Shown: positions 14,735 through 22,283 of the stretch, piece after piece | How positions within the stretch are numbered: position 1 is the stretch's first letter | Layout: the number at the start of each line of letters is the position of its first letter | Assembly: GCA_937997605.1 (NCBI GenBank) | Contig: CALLFD010000223.1 | Location: 1-28,686 of the forward strand | Source: an uncultured Collinsella sp. | GTDB lineage: Bacteria; Actinomycetota; Coriobacteriia; Coriobacteriales; Coriobacteriaceae | DNA: 28,686 nucleotides | Reading direction: 5' to 3' | Notes under the pieces: model-generated | What the model saw: only the letters and a program-made list of their open reading frames with translations | Told to the model about the DNA's origin: nothing | Databases searched by the model: none | Program-made: the position numbers and the translations under genes

Positions 14735-15868
14735 ATGCAGCAGCTCACCGAACAAGAAAAGAAACGCATCCAGCGGTACTGCACATACCCCAAGATCGCA
14801 GCGACCGCACTCGTCATGTCGTTCGTAGCATGTCTGCTCATGCTGCCGCTCCAAATGATCAACGATATCGCGTTCCGCCAAAAAGAATTCCAACCCGCGG
14901 GCATATATACCGCCATCGCACTCACTGTAATCGAACTCGTCGTCTTTTGCTATTGCGCTCTTGCGCCGCGCTTTGGAATGCAGGGCAAACAGTGGAAGGA
15001 GCTGCAGAGCAGGCTTGCGGTAGCCCAAACCAACAAAGACCGCTCCGCGGAGGTCGCCGGCGTGCTCGCCACGCAAGCTGCCGGCCGCCTGCTCAAGAAC
15101 AGTGATAACGATCTCGCGCGCAATCTGGGCGGCGCCGCGGAGGTCGCCGGCGCCGTAGGGGCAGTTGCCACCGCGGCAGACGTGCTAGCCGAGACCTCGA
15201 GCAATGCCGAGGCCATGGCAAACGCATACGGCGTGACGATTCCAAGCGTCAAGAAGCAGGTCATAGCTCTCGCAGTGGTGCCCGCCATTGTGTTGATTGG
15301 CGTCTACATCCCGCAGTTTGTCCAGGGAAATAACGAGCTTCAGGCGAGAAAGACTACAGCCGCCGAGCAGCTCACCATCGCGCAAGATGCCTTGGAGCCC
15401 GCGTGCGAACGCGTCGCGGCAGACAACCCATATGAGTCGTATCACGACTACGGCTACCGCATTATCGGCTATCTGCGCGATAATGACCTCGGCGCTCAAG
15501 CAGCCTATGTCTACCTTTCTTTCGATGCAGACGGCATGCTCACGGACGTCGATTACACCAGCCAGATCGACCCCGAGGCAAGCCTTGCAGACAACCTCGC
15601 CCGCGCCGAGCAGGACATCGCGACGCTCTGTGCCCCGCTCAACGGGTTGGACATTTCCGTTGCCACACCGGGCCTCCTCACGCCATGCAGCCTGTCGGAT
15701 GAATTTAAACAGGCATTTTTAGCCGGATCCCTATATGAAGAAATCAGCATCAAGACGGAGGACGAATCTATCAAGTCGTACTACACCTTTGACACCGAGC
15801 CCAAAGAAGAGTTCGACGAGTACACCCATCCGGAAATTAGGCTCATGCTCTCTGCAAAGAAGAACTGA
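14735..15868 (+). CDS. hypothetical membrane protein with three TM segments
   Basis: I do not recognise this 377-residue protein. The N-terminus is short and charged (EQEKKRIQRY). Hydrophobic helices lie at about 20-42, 57-77 and 174-196. Between the second and third, residues about 85-170 are Ala/Gly-rich and probably helical ('GGAAEVAGAVGAVATAADVLAE'). After the third helix a polar domain of about 180 residues follows, acidic near its end. The third helix would place the C-terminal domain on the opposite side of the membrane from the middle region. GAGG lies seven bases before the ATG, and a TATACT hexamer sits about 52 bases upstream. It appears monocistronic and immediately precedes the first copy of the 230-bp repeat. 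No catalytic motif is visible. Confidence 0.8.
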   Translation: MQQLTEQEKKRIQRYCTYPKIAATALVMSFVACLLMLPLQMINDIAFRQKEFQPAGIYTAIALTVIELVVFCYCALAPRFGMQGKQWKELQSRLAVAQTNKDRSAEVAGVLATQAAGRLLKNSDNDLARNLGGAAEVAGAVGAVATAADVLAETSSNAEAMANAYGVTIPSVKKQVIALAVVPAIVLIGVYIPQFVQGNNELQARKTTAAEQLTIAQDALEPACERVAADNPYESYHDYGYRIIGYLRDNDLGAQAAYVYLSFDADGMLTDVDYTSQIDPEASLADNLARAEQDIATLCAPLNGLDISVATPGLLTPCSLSDEFKQAFLAGSLYEEISIKTEDESIKSYYTFDTEPKEEFDEYTHPEIRLMLSAKKN

Positions 15869-15911
15869 AGGCTTACGCTCTAATTGCCGCTCGCAAACAT
15901 CGTCTATATCT

Positions 15912-16141
15912 CGAGGTCTAATACTTTTCCAAGAAGTGAACGACCGTTTTTGGACCCCCGAAGCATCGACATTTTCAGACGTCAAAACCGCAGGATTTGG
16001 CTGACAAAACCGCAGGAAATTGCATCTCAAAAGTGTCGATGCTTCGGGGGTCCGTTTTTACTCGTTCACTTCTTGGAAAAGTATTAGACCTCGATTTACA
16101 AGCCACTCAATGTGACAAAGGGGCTGTCCCTTTGTCACATT
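15912..16141. repeat. 230-bp direct repeat, copy 1 (inverted-repeat element plus hairpin)
   Basis: Bases 15912-16093 form a 182-bp inverted-repeat element. Outer arms of 32 bp (15912-15943 with 16062-16093) and inner arms of 20 bp (15952-15971 with 16034-16053) are exact inverted copies. They are separated by an 8-by-8 unpaired segment and enclose a 62-base centre. A 17-base spacer then leads to the hairpin TGTGACAAAGGG...CCCTTTGTCACA (16111-16139). The same unit recurs in the same orientation at 22284-22514. The rest of the gene-free stretch 15869-16225 holds only the terminator at 16147. Confidence 0.95.
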
Positions 16142-16146
16142 CGATG

Positions 16147-16175
16147 AAAAAGGGCACCGATGTTAGTCGATGCCC
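16147..16175 (-). terminator. Rho-independent terminator of the agmatine operon
   Basis: On the minus strand, GGGCATCGA and TCGGTGCCC (plus 16167-16175 and 16152-16160) form a nine-pair stem with one G-U, followed by TTTTT. It lies about 50 bases past the stop of the first MFS gene, just inside repeat copy 1. Confidence 0.82.
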
Positions 16176-16225
16176 CAAAGCGGCTGCAGGTTAAGCCCTA
16201 CAGCGTATGTCTATGACGAATCGAA

Positions 16226-17491
16226 CTATTCGTCCCAGGAGAGGTTCTTACCAGTCTTTTTTGCCAGCAGCAAGAACAGGCCGATAATAACGTTGCATGC
16301 GATGCAGAAGATGAAGACGCCCTGGAAGGAGCCGACAAGCTCATAGACCTTCATCATAACGGGCATGCCAAAGGCGCCGACGATATAGCCCACAGAGCAG
16401 ATCAGCGCGAAGATGCGACCGAAATCGCGGGAGCCAAAGACATCCATAACCAAAACGGTCAGGGCAGTGCCAGCGATAACGTACATTACGTCGTTCACGC
16501 CTGCTGCGAGGATGCTGAGCGTCGAGTTGCCGCTGCTCATCATGAGCATGACAAAGGAGAGGATGGAGACAGCGAGCCAGCCCAGAATGGCCTTCGTGCT
16601 GCCGAACTTATCGCAAGTGGTGCCGACGATCGGATTGAGGAACAGATCGAAGAGCGATGCAGCGGATACCATGAAGCCGCCCACCATGGGGCTAAAACCA
16701 ACCTCGGAAGCATACGTCGGGAAGAGCTGGTTCATGCAGCAAGTGAGCTGAACGAGGCAGAGGAAGCCGATGCAGAAGAAGAAGGCAGGCGACTTAATGG
16801 CGCGTGCATAGCTAACGCCACGCGTGCTATCCTCGGTCGTCTCCTCGGTCTCGGTGACCGTCTCGCCCTCGACGTAGCCATAGGGCATCATGCCCTTGTC
16901 CTGAGGCTTATAGCGGATAATCAGGACGGAAGCGGGGAGAATGAGCACGGCGGAGACGCCAGCGAGCACCAGATAACCAGTCCTCCAGCCAGCGGCCTCG
17001 ATGACAGAGGTGATGACGGGACTCATGATGAGCATGTAAATCGAGTTCACTGCCCAAGCGAGACCAATTGCCAGGCCACCAGATTTTTTGAACCACTGGT
17101 CAATAACGTCGGACATGGCGACGCCGGTGGTGAAGGCGAAGCAAACGCCAATCAGGGCGCCAGCGGCGATGAACATCCAGACTTCGGTGTAGAAGGCCAT
17201 GCCTGCGCCGGCAGCGAGCAAAATAAGCTCGACGACGGGGAGCCAAACCTTGCCAACGACCTTGGGGATGAGTTTTCCGACAAACGGAAGAGCCGCCGCA
17301 AGACCAATGAGCGTTGCGGTGAAGTAATACGAGAAGATTGAATAGTCAAACCCGAACTCCTCGCACACGGGTGCGACGAAGGAGCCGGCGATTACGCTAT
17401 AGGATCCAGTCGTACCAGCAGACATGAGGCCAAGCGCGATTACGAGAACCCATGCGTAGACCTTGCTGCTCTTTAACTTTGCATTTTCCAT
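16226..17491 (-). CDS. MFS transporter in the agmatine deiminase operon
   Basis: This 421-residue protein of about 12 TM segments belongs to the major facilitator superfamily. It opens with WVLVIALGLMSAGTTGSY and shows a broad resemblance to the oxalate/formate-antiporter-like (OFA) branch. A hydrophilic loop of about 30 residues (GETVTETEETTEDSTRG) joins the two six-helix halves. The ATG at 17491 has AGGAG eight bases upstream and begins 11 bp after the carbamoyltransferase stop, so it is the third gene of that operon. Its position suggests uptake of agmatine or exchange against putrescine, a job done by APC-family antiporters in lactic acid bacteria; this is inference. It is clearly paralogous to the MFS gene at 20869-22149, sharing most of the first 45 residues. 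Confidence 0.88.
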   Translation of the reverse strand: MENAKLKSSKVYAWVLVIALGLMSAGTTGSYSVIAGSFVAPVCEEFGFDYSIFSYYFTATLIGLAAALPFVGKLIPKVVGKVWLPVVELILLAAGAGMAFYTEVWMFIAAGALIGVCFAFTTGVAMSDVIDQWFKKSGGLAIGLAWAVNSIYMLIMSPVITSVIEAAGWRTGYLVLAGVSAVLILPASVLIIRYKPQDKGMMPYGYVEGETVTETEETTEDSTRGVSYARAIKSPAFFFCIGFLCLVQLTCCMNQLFPTYASEVGFSPMVGGFMVSAASLFDLFLNPIVGTTCDKFGSTKAILGWLAVSILSFVMLMMSSGNSTLSILAAGVNDVMYVIAGTALTVLVMDVFGSRDFGRIFALICSVGYIVGAFGMPVMMKVYELVGSFQGVFIFCIACNVIIGLFLLLAKKTGKNLSWDE

Positions 17492-17502
17492 TGATACAAC
17501 TC

Positions 17503-18567
17503 CTAGAGACCTAGAAGGGCACACATAACGGCCTTGATAGTGTGCTGACGGTTCTCTGCCTCACGGAAGATGACCGAAGCGTTGGCCTCAAAGCACTCGT
17601 CGGCAATCTCGAAACCCTCGGTGATGATCTCGCAATGGAGGTCGTTCTTGCACTGGTCGAGGAGCATCTTGCCAACACGGTGATCTGCGTTGTGGACAGA
17701 AGGAAGCTCATGCATGCAGAAGATGTCGGGATTGTTGGTGCGCTTGCACAGCTCGCTGGTGACGCGATAGGGGTACAGAGACTCGGCATCGCCCAGCCAG
17801 GAGTTGTAGTCGTCGGGATCCAGAACCTCTTCGCCGCACTCGGGGTTGATGTAGCGCCACTCCTCGGTAACGATAACGTCAACGCCATCCAAGGCATCGA
17901 GGTCAGAGGTGATGGTAAAGGTCCTATTGGGAGCGTACTTGGCGTAGCAGGCCTCCACCTCTTCGACCATTTCCTTGCACATCTGATGACGGAGGTCGTC
18001 GGGACCGATGGCGAGGAAGTCCATGTCGAGCATAGCGCACAGACGGCCATACCACACCGGGGCGCCGGCGCAGTTGCCAACGAAAGCCATCTTCTTGCCG
18101 CGGCTCGTACGCAGACCGCCCCATTGCTCTTCCATCGTAAGAGCGTCAGCGAGCATCTGAGTCGGGTGATCGCCGAGAGTAAGGGCATTGATGACCGGGA
18201 TGTCAACCAGGTCGGCGACGTCATAGAGGAACTGCTCGTCCTTCTGCGCGCGGTAGACGATGAGATCATACATGCCGTTAAAGACGCGCATGGCATCCTT
18301 GACGGTCTCGCAGTCACCCATGTGGGAGTTGGTCAGATAAGTGAAGCCCATGCCCAAATCGTTGCAGGAGGTCTCGAATGCGCAACGAGTACGGGTCGAG
18401 CCCCACTCAAAGTTGGCGAGGACGTTTTTGCCGGGGAAGTAGCGCTGGTCGACACCAGACTTCTTCTGAGCCTTAAGGTTCCAGGCAAGATCGATGAGAT
18501 AGCGGAAATCCTCGGAGGAGAGATCATGGATGTTGATGTAGTCGCGACCGCGGAGGCTGTTGTTCAT
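17503..18567 (-). CDS. ornithine/putrescine-type carbamoyltransferase, atypical active site
   Basis: This 354-residue protein has the carbamoyl-phosphate site of the ATCase/OTCase superfamily: GSTRTR at 56-61, SHMGDCETVKDAMRVF at 81-96 and DHPTQMLAD at 133-141. The amino-acid side differs. The OTCase HCLP motif is HELP here (Glu287 in place of Cys), and the SMG ornithine loop reads EEWRYINPE. Loss of SMG fits putrescine carbamoyltransferases, and the gene lies between agmatine deiminase and a transporter. The most likely reaction is phosphorolysis of N-carbamoylputrescine to putrescine and carbamoyl phosphate (inference). The Cys-to-Glu change leaves room for another substrate. Length is slightly above the roughly 340 residues usual for putrescine carbamoyltransferases. 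The ATG at 18567 has AAAGGAAAA upstream; it lies 122 bp after the deiminase gene. Confidence 0.83.
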   Translation of the reverse strand: MNNSLRGRDYINIHDLSSEDFRYLIDLAWNLKAQKKSGVDQRYFPGKNVLANFEWGSTRTRCAFETSCNDLGMGFTYLTNSHMGDCETVKDAMRVFNGMYDLIVYRAQKDEQFLYDVADLVDIPVINALTLGDHPTQMLADALTMEEQWGGLRTSRGKKMAFVGNCAGAPVWYGRLCAMLDMDFLAIGPDDLRHQMCKEMVEEVEACYAKYAPNRTFTITSDLDALDGVDVIVTEEWRYINPECGEEVLDPDDYNSWLGDAESLYPYRVTSELCKRTNNPDIFCMHELPSVHNADHRVGKMLLDQCKNDLHCEIITEGFEIADECFEANASVIFREAENRQHTIKAVMCALLGL

Positions 18568-18610
18568 GCCTATTTTCCTTTCAATTGGTCGATAAATAAA
18601 TGGCGAATGC

Positions 18611-18644
18611 GTCCCCGAGTGAAACACGGATATCCCTCGGGGAC
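18611..18644. repeat. GTCCCCGAG hairpin between deiminase and carbamoyltransferase genes
   Basis: GTCCCCGAG (18611-18619) and CTCGGGGAC (18636-18644) form a perfect nine-pair stem with a 16-base loop inside the operon. A smaller palindrome, GCAAGTTC/GAACTTGC, at 18673-18690 touches the deiminase stop codon. These could set the relative expression of the two genes or stabilise mRNA ends. Confidence 0.65.
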
Positions 18645-18689
18645 AGTAAATGTGGCACTTGGATCAGGCAGCGCAAGTTCGAGAACTTG

Positions 18690-19928
18690 CTAGCAGCTGG
18701 CGGCCACGTCCTTGGTCCAGCAGTGCACGCCGCCGCCGGACAGGTTAAGCGCAAGAGAGTCGATCATGATGACCTTGCGATCGGGGAAGCAGCTCTCAAG
18801 AACCGCCTTGGCCTGCTCGTCCTTCTCCTTCACGACTTGGCTCATGCCTTCGTGGTAATAACGCTGGCCTAGAACGACGCCGTTGCAGATGAGGAAGTTG
18901 CAGTAGCTCGCTGCGGCATAGAAGTGAACGGGGCCCTCGGGCCAAGGGGTGCCATCCATGAACTTGCCGCCCATTTCGTCGATGAAGCCCTTATACAGCT
19001 CGTAGTCCTCATCGCCGGGGGCGATGACAACCTCGATCGGCTCAGCAGTGGGCATGCGGACGATCTCGAAGGGCTTGCCCTCCCAGTCCGTCTCGTTGCT
19101 CAGAATCTCATAAGCTGCCTCGATGCGGCGGCGCGACTCGGCGCCCGCCTTACTCGAAGCGGCCTCTTCGTCGGACACCTCGGCAAGGAGAATCTTGTTC
19201 GGAGTGATAAAACGGCACATCTCATCGATGTGAGCGGCAAAGCTCATGCCAAAGACGGGGGTTCCGTCTTCCTTCTCGTCGAGGATGCCCAGTCGATAAT
19301 CGTCGTCCTCAAGCATGGGCTGAGGAAGCCAGATAACCTTGTTGAGGTTGTAGATGCGCTTATACTCGGCCTCTACCTCATCTTTCGTGAACTCGGGATT
19401 GCGCTTACGGCATTCCGTGTCCTCGATGGCGATCAGGGTGCCGTGACCGTCAAACTCACGATCGCCGCCCTCCGAAACCATTTCGGAATTGACGATATCG
19501 AAGCAACCGAGCGCAACCGCCATGTGAACGGCTGCCTTACGTGCGGACTGGCACTCCGGGGAGTTCTTGTCCCACACGCCATAATAGGTCCAAGCGGGGT
19601 TGACCATATAAGAATGGCCTTTGTCGTCGACCATGATGCTGGGGCCGTTGTCGCGGACATAGAAGTTGGAGTCTTCGAACTGCGTGATCTCGATGCGATC
19701 AAGATCAACCCCCTCCTCCTTCAGACGTGAGCAAGCTTCCTCATAGGAGCCGGGGGTGCCGCAATTGAGGTTGACCGTAACGTCGCCATACTCGAGCAGA
19801 GCCTTGATCACGTCAACGCAGGGCTGGCGGTTATCGTAGCCCTCTGCACGGATGTAATCGGGAAGCCATGTCACATAGACGTTGGAGCGCTTCTCGAACT
19901 CGCCCGGCATACGATAGTTCTCGTACAT
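18690..19928 (-). CDS. aguA: agmatine deiminase
   Basis: This 412-residue enzyme of the guanidino-group-modifying (PPAD) superfamily has VRDNGP at 91-96, EGGDREFDG at 153-161, HID with His233 and Asp235, and the terminal GGGVHCW with catalytic Cys403. These correspond to the Asp/Glu, His and Cys residues of agmatine deiminase, which hydrolyses agmatine to N-carbamoylputrescine and ammonia. Known AguA proteins have about 365-380 residues; the extra length lies mainly in a charged insert near 170-225 (TECRKRNPEFTKDEVEAE). A related guanidino substrate cannot be excluded, but the carbamoyltransferase next door supports agmatine. The ATG at 19928 has AAGGA six to seven bases upstream. It is the first gene of the operon, divergent from the TetR gene. 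Confidence 0.9.
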   Translation of the reverse strand: MYENYRMPGEFEKRSNVYVTWLPDYIRAEGYDNRQPCVDVIKALLEYGDVTVNLNCGTPGSYEEACSRLKEEGVDLDRIEITQFEDSNFYVRDNGPSIMVDDKGHSYMVNPAWTYYGVWDKNSPECQSARKAAVHMAVALGCFDIVNSEMVSEGGDREFDGHGTLIAIEDTECRKRNPEFTKDEVEAEYKRIYNLNKVIWLPQPMLEDDDYRLGILDEKEDGTPVFGMSFAAHIDEMCRFITPNKILLAEVSDEEAASSKAGAESRRRIEAAYEILSNETDWEGKPFEIVRMPTAEPIEVVIAPGDEDYELYKGFIDEMGGKFMDGTPWPEGPVHFYAAASYCNFLICNGVVLGQRYYHEGMSQVVKEKDEQAKAVLESCFPDRKVIMIDSLALNLSGGGVHCWTKDVAASC

Positions 19929-20003
19929 GGTTGGTCCTTCCGTCGGGTTTCCCGCGATGCTGTCCGGCCGCGACAATAGCGGGGTTTCACCTGCTATAGT
20001 ACT

Positions 20004-20027
20004 ACTATACCTACCGTTCGGTAGGTA
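20004..20027. promoter_or_regulatory. palindromic operator in the aguA-tetR divergent region
   Basis: ACCTACCG (20009-20016) and CGGTAGGT (20019-20026) are exact inverted copies around a TT centre; the palindrome extends one more base each side. On the minus strand TATAGT (20004-20009), a possible -10 for the agmatine operon, abuts it, but no good -35 was found. A second, looser copy, TACCGTTCAC, flanked by ATACG/CGTAT, lies at 20056-20075. The site is a good candidate for binding by the TetR protein encoded at 20153. Confidence 0.6.
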
Positions 20028-20152
20028 GTTTTGAATAATTGCCGCTCGCCTACTGATACGTACCGTTCACCGTATATAGTGGTCATGTTTGGACACGAAT
20101 TAATGTTCCGTTGCCATCCTTAATAATGTTGGTAGTGCGGAAGTGATTTGCA

Positions 20153-20731
20153 ATGGAGAAATGCAGCGTGAGCACAAGAAAAAAAATATTGGACGCAATG
20201 TACGATCTTGTGGCAGAAGTCGGTTATGACAAAGCGTCTATCGGAAAGATTTGCGACTTTGTCGGTATATCCAAGCCATCGGTGTACTACTACTTTCCCT
20301 CTAAAGAGGAGATTTTCACTACGCTCTTGGACAGCATGTTTCCGACCATTGACTATCAGCGCGACTACTCGCTAATAGTCGATAGGGACGGGTTCAAGGC
20401 CGCGCTTATCGAGCTCGGCAATTCAGTTATAGGTGGCTATCGAAGCGATGAAAAACGCCGGCGCGTGCTGGCCGAGGTTAGCGTTCAAGCAAATCGAATT
20501 CCTGCAGTTCAGGAACGTCAAGCGACGGCGACCAAACGAACCATGGATGCGCTTAAAGACATCCTTCTTCATGGTGTAGAGATTGGCGCGTTTTCCGATA
20601 GTGCCGACGTGATGCTCTACGTACAAATTCTTTATACCGTTCTGGAGGGAGCGAGCAATACGGTTGCTCAAGGTGAGGATATTGATGAAAAAGCGGTTTG
20701 GGCGGGAATAGTCGAGCTTATGTTCAAATAG
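20153..20731 (+). CDS. TetR/AcrR family transcriptional regulator
   Basis: This 192-residue regulator has a TetR-type N-terminal DNA-binding domain. RKKILDAMYDLVAEVGYDKAS is helix 1, and the helix-turn-helix IGKICDFVGISKPSVYYYFPSKEEIF covers about 29-54. The C-terminal all-helical domain would bind a ligand. It is divergent from the agmatine operon with a palindrome in the shared 224-bp region, and a related palindrome overlaps the promoter of the second MFS gene. The likely role is repression of both units, relieved by agmatine or a related polyamine (inference). GGAAG lies nine bases before the ATG. The gene is visibly AT-richer than the flanking housekeeping genes, as is the MFS gene that follows. 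Confidence 0.9.
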   Translation: MEKCSVSTRKKILDAMYDLVAEVGYDKASIGKICDFVGISKPSVYYYFPSKEEIFTTLLDSMFPTIDYQRDYSLIVDRDGFKAALIELGNSVIGGYRSDEKRRRVLAEVSVQANRIPAVQERQATATKRTMDALKDILLHGVEIGAFSDSADVMLYVQILYTVLEGASNTVAQGEDIDEKAVWAGIVELMFK

Positions 20732-20781
20732 ACCAGCCAAGCTGAAACGCATGTTGACACCCATGGTGCCTGTGAGCAACC

Positions 20782-20832
20782 TTTAAAACGAAAACAGGGG
20801 TCGACTCCAGTCTGGCTTGGAGTCGACCCCTG
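20782..20832 (-). terminator. Rho-independent terminator of the second MFS gene
   Basis: CAGGGGTCGACTCCA (20795-20809) pairs perfectly with 20818-20832, a 15-bp stem with an 8-base loop. On the minus strand the stem is followed by TTTTCGTTTT, so it terminates the MFS gene ending at 20869. It may also stop the convergent TetR transcript. Confidence 0.9.
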
Positions 20833-20868
20833 CTTCGTGGCAATCTATGCCGATGCAATCGGCGCTTA

Positions 20869-22149
20869 TTACTTTTCAGCAGCCTTACTGAGAAAGCCGG
20901 AAACGATAGCAAACGCAGCAATCATAAGGTTGCAGGCAATGCAGAAGATAAATACTCCCTGGAATGACCCTGCCATGCCATAAACCTTCATCATGACCGG
21001 CATGCCAAACGCACCAACGACATATCCTGCCGAGCAAACAACCGAATAGATTCTTCCGAAGTCTTTCGACCCAAAGAGTGAGAGGAGCAGCATAGGCATT
21101 GCCGTTCCAACGATGGCAAACATGACATCATTTACTCCGGCGGCGATGATGGAAACGGTCTCGTTGCTTCCGCCAACCATGAGAAGCAAAAATGAAAGAA
21201 TGCTGACCGCCGTCCATGCGACTGTCGCTTTAATGGCGCCGAGCTTGTCGCATGTCTTACCTACAAAGGGATTTAGGAAGATATCGGAAAGCGAAGCTGC
21301 CGAAACCATCAAGCTTCCTACGATGGGATTGAAGCCGACCTCACTTGCATAGGTTGGGAACAGTTGGTTCATGCAACAAGTGAGCTGTGCCACGCAAAGT
21401 AGGAGGGCGCAGAGGATGAACGACGGAGTTTTCACAACATCGCGGAGCATCATACCGGTAAGGGAGTCTTCCTGCTCATCAACACCGTGACCTTCACGGG
21501 CTTCGTTGACGATTTCTCCGTACGGAAGCATATTGCGATCGGATGGTTGAAAGCGAATGATAAATGCGCTTGTGGGCAAAATCATAGCTGCCGAAATGGC
21601 TGCAAGTACAATGAATCCCATGCGCCAGCCCTGCTGCTCAATGACCAGCGTAATGACAGGGCTAAGCAGAAGTGTGCAAAGGGAATTGACGCCCCAAGCG
21701 ACGCCGATGGCAAGACCAGATGATTTCCTAAACCATTGATCGATGACGTCAGACATGTAGACGCCCGTTGTGAACGAAAAGCAGACGCCGATCACTGCGG
21801 CGGAGACGATGAACATCCAGACCTCGGTGTAGAACGCCATTGCGGCGCCAGCAGCAATAAGGACGAGTTCAACGCTAATATGCCATGGTTTGCCGATTAC
21901 TTTTGGAATGAAGCGACTCAAAAGTGGAAGTCCAAGCGCAAGACCAAGAAGGATCGCGGTGAAATAAAAAGAAAAAGAAGTGTAGTCAAAGTCCAGGTCT
22001 TCACATACTGGAGCAACGAATGAGCCGGCAATAATGCTATATGTGCCAGTTGTTCCGGCGGACATTAAGCCGAGCGCAATAACGACGATCCAAGCAAATG
22101 CGCCGCTTTCACGGGGGCGACCATTTTTGGCTGGTGTGGTGAGAGTCAT
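20869..22149 (-). CDS. MFS transporter, paralogue of the agmatine-operon transporter
   Basis: This 426-residue, roughly 12-TM major facilitator protein is strikingly similar to the product of 16226-17491. Both share ALGLMSAGTTG, 'IAGSFVAPVCE', 'SDVIDQWF', 'CCMNQLFPTYASEVGF' and 'FGMPVMMKVY'. The central loop differs and this gene is AT-richer, so the duplication is not recent or the two copies have different histories. The ATG at 22149 has GGAG six bases upstream; an in-frame extension to 22224 runs through the promoter. It has its own promoter, a palindrome over the -10 and its own terminator, and is therefore a separate unit of the same putative TetR regulon. A role in moving agmatine, putrescine or a breakdown product is plausible but unproven. 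Confidence 0.87.
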   Translation of the reverse strand: MTLTTPAKNGRPRESGAFAWIVVIALGLMSAGTTGTYSIIAGSFVAPVCEDLDFDYTSFSFYFTAILLGLALGLPLLSRFIPKVIGKPWHISVELVLIAAGAAMAFYTEVWMFIVSAAVIGVCFSFTTGVYMSDVIDQWFRKSSGLAIGVAWGVNSLCTLLLSPVITLVIEQQGWRMGFIVLAAISAAMILPTSAFIIRFQPSDRNMLPYGEIVNEAREGHGVDEQEDSLTGMMLRDVVKTPSFILCALLLCVAQLTCCMNQLFPTYASEVGFNPIVGSLMVSAASLSDIFLNPFVGKTCDKLGAIKATVAWTAVSILSFLLLMVGGSNETVSIIAAGVNDVMFAIVGTAMPMLLLSLFGSKDFGRIYSVVCSAGYVVGAFGMPVMMKVYGMAGSFQGVFIFCIACNLMIAAFAIVSGFLSKAAEK

Positions 22150-22180
22150 AGTTACTCCATTTCTATCGGCAATACATCCT

Positions 22181-22224
22181 ATATGCCTACCGATAGGTAT
22201 ATAAACCAGAGAACTCTTCGTCAA
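22181..22224 (-). promoter_or_regulatory. promoter and operator of the second MFS gene
   Basis: On the minus strand TTGACG (plus 22219-22224) and TATACC (22196-22201) are spaced by 17 bases. A palindrome centred on CCTA-CCGA-TAGG (22186-22197), with ATAT flanks (22181-22202), overlaps the -10 and probable transcription start. It shares CCTACCG with the aguA-tetR operator. A further near match, TGCCGAACGGTA, lies upstream at 22254-22265. Confidence 0.6.
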
Positions 22225-22283
22225 GCATTAAGCGGGGAGAGGGGGCCTTAACGTGCCGAACGGTAATTGGGCCCTTGCGAAAG

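Noticed and set aside
17503..18567. Annotation as ornithine carbamoyltransferase (argF/arcB)
   Set aside because: The ornithine-binding SMG loop and the HCLP cysteine are both missing, and the neighbours are agmatine-related rather than arginine biosynthesis or arginine deiminase genes.
15881..20049. A 14-base match TAATTGCCGCTCGC at 15881-15894 and 20036-20049
   Set aside because: A match of this length between two places is expected by chance in a window of this size, and nothing around it is shared.
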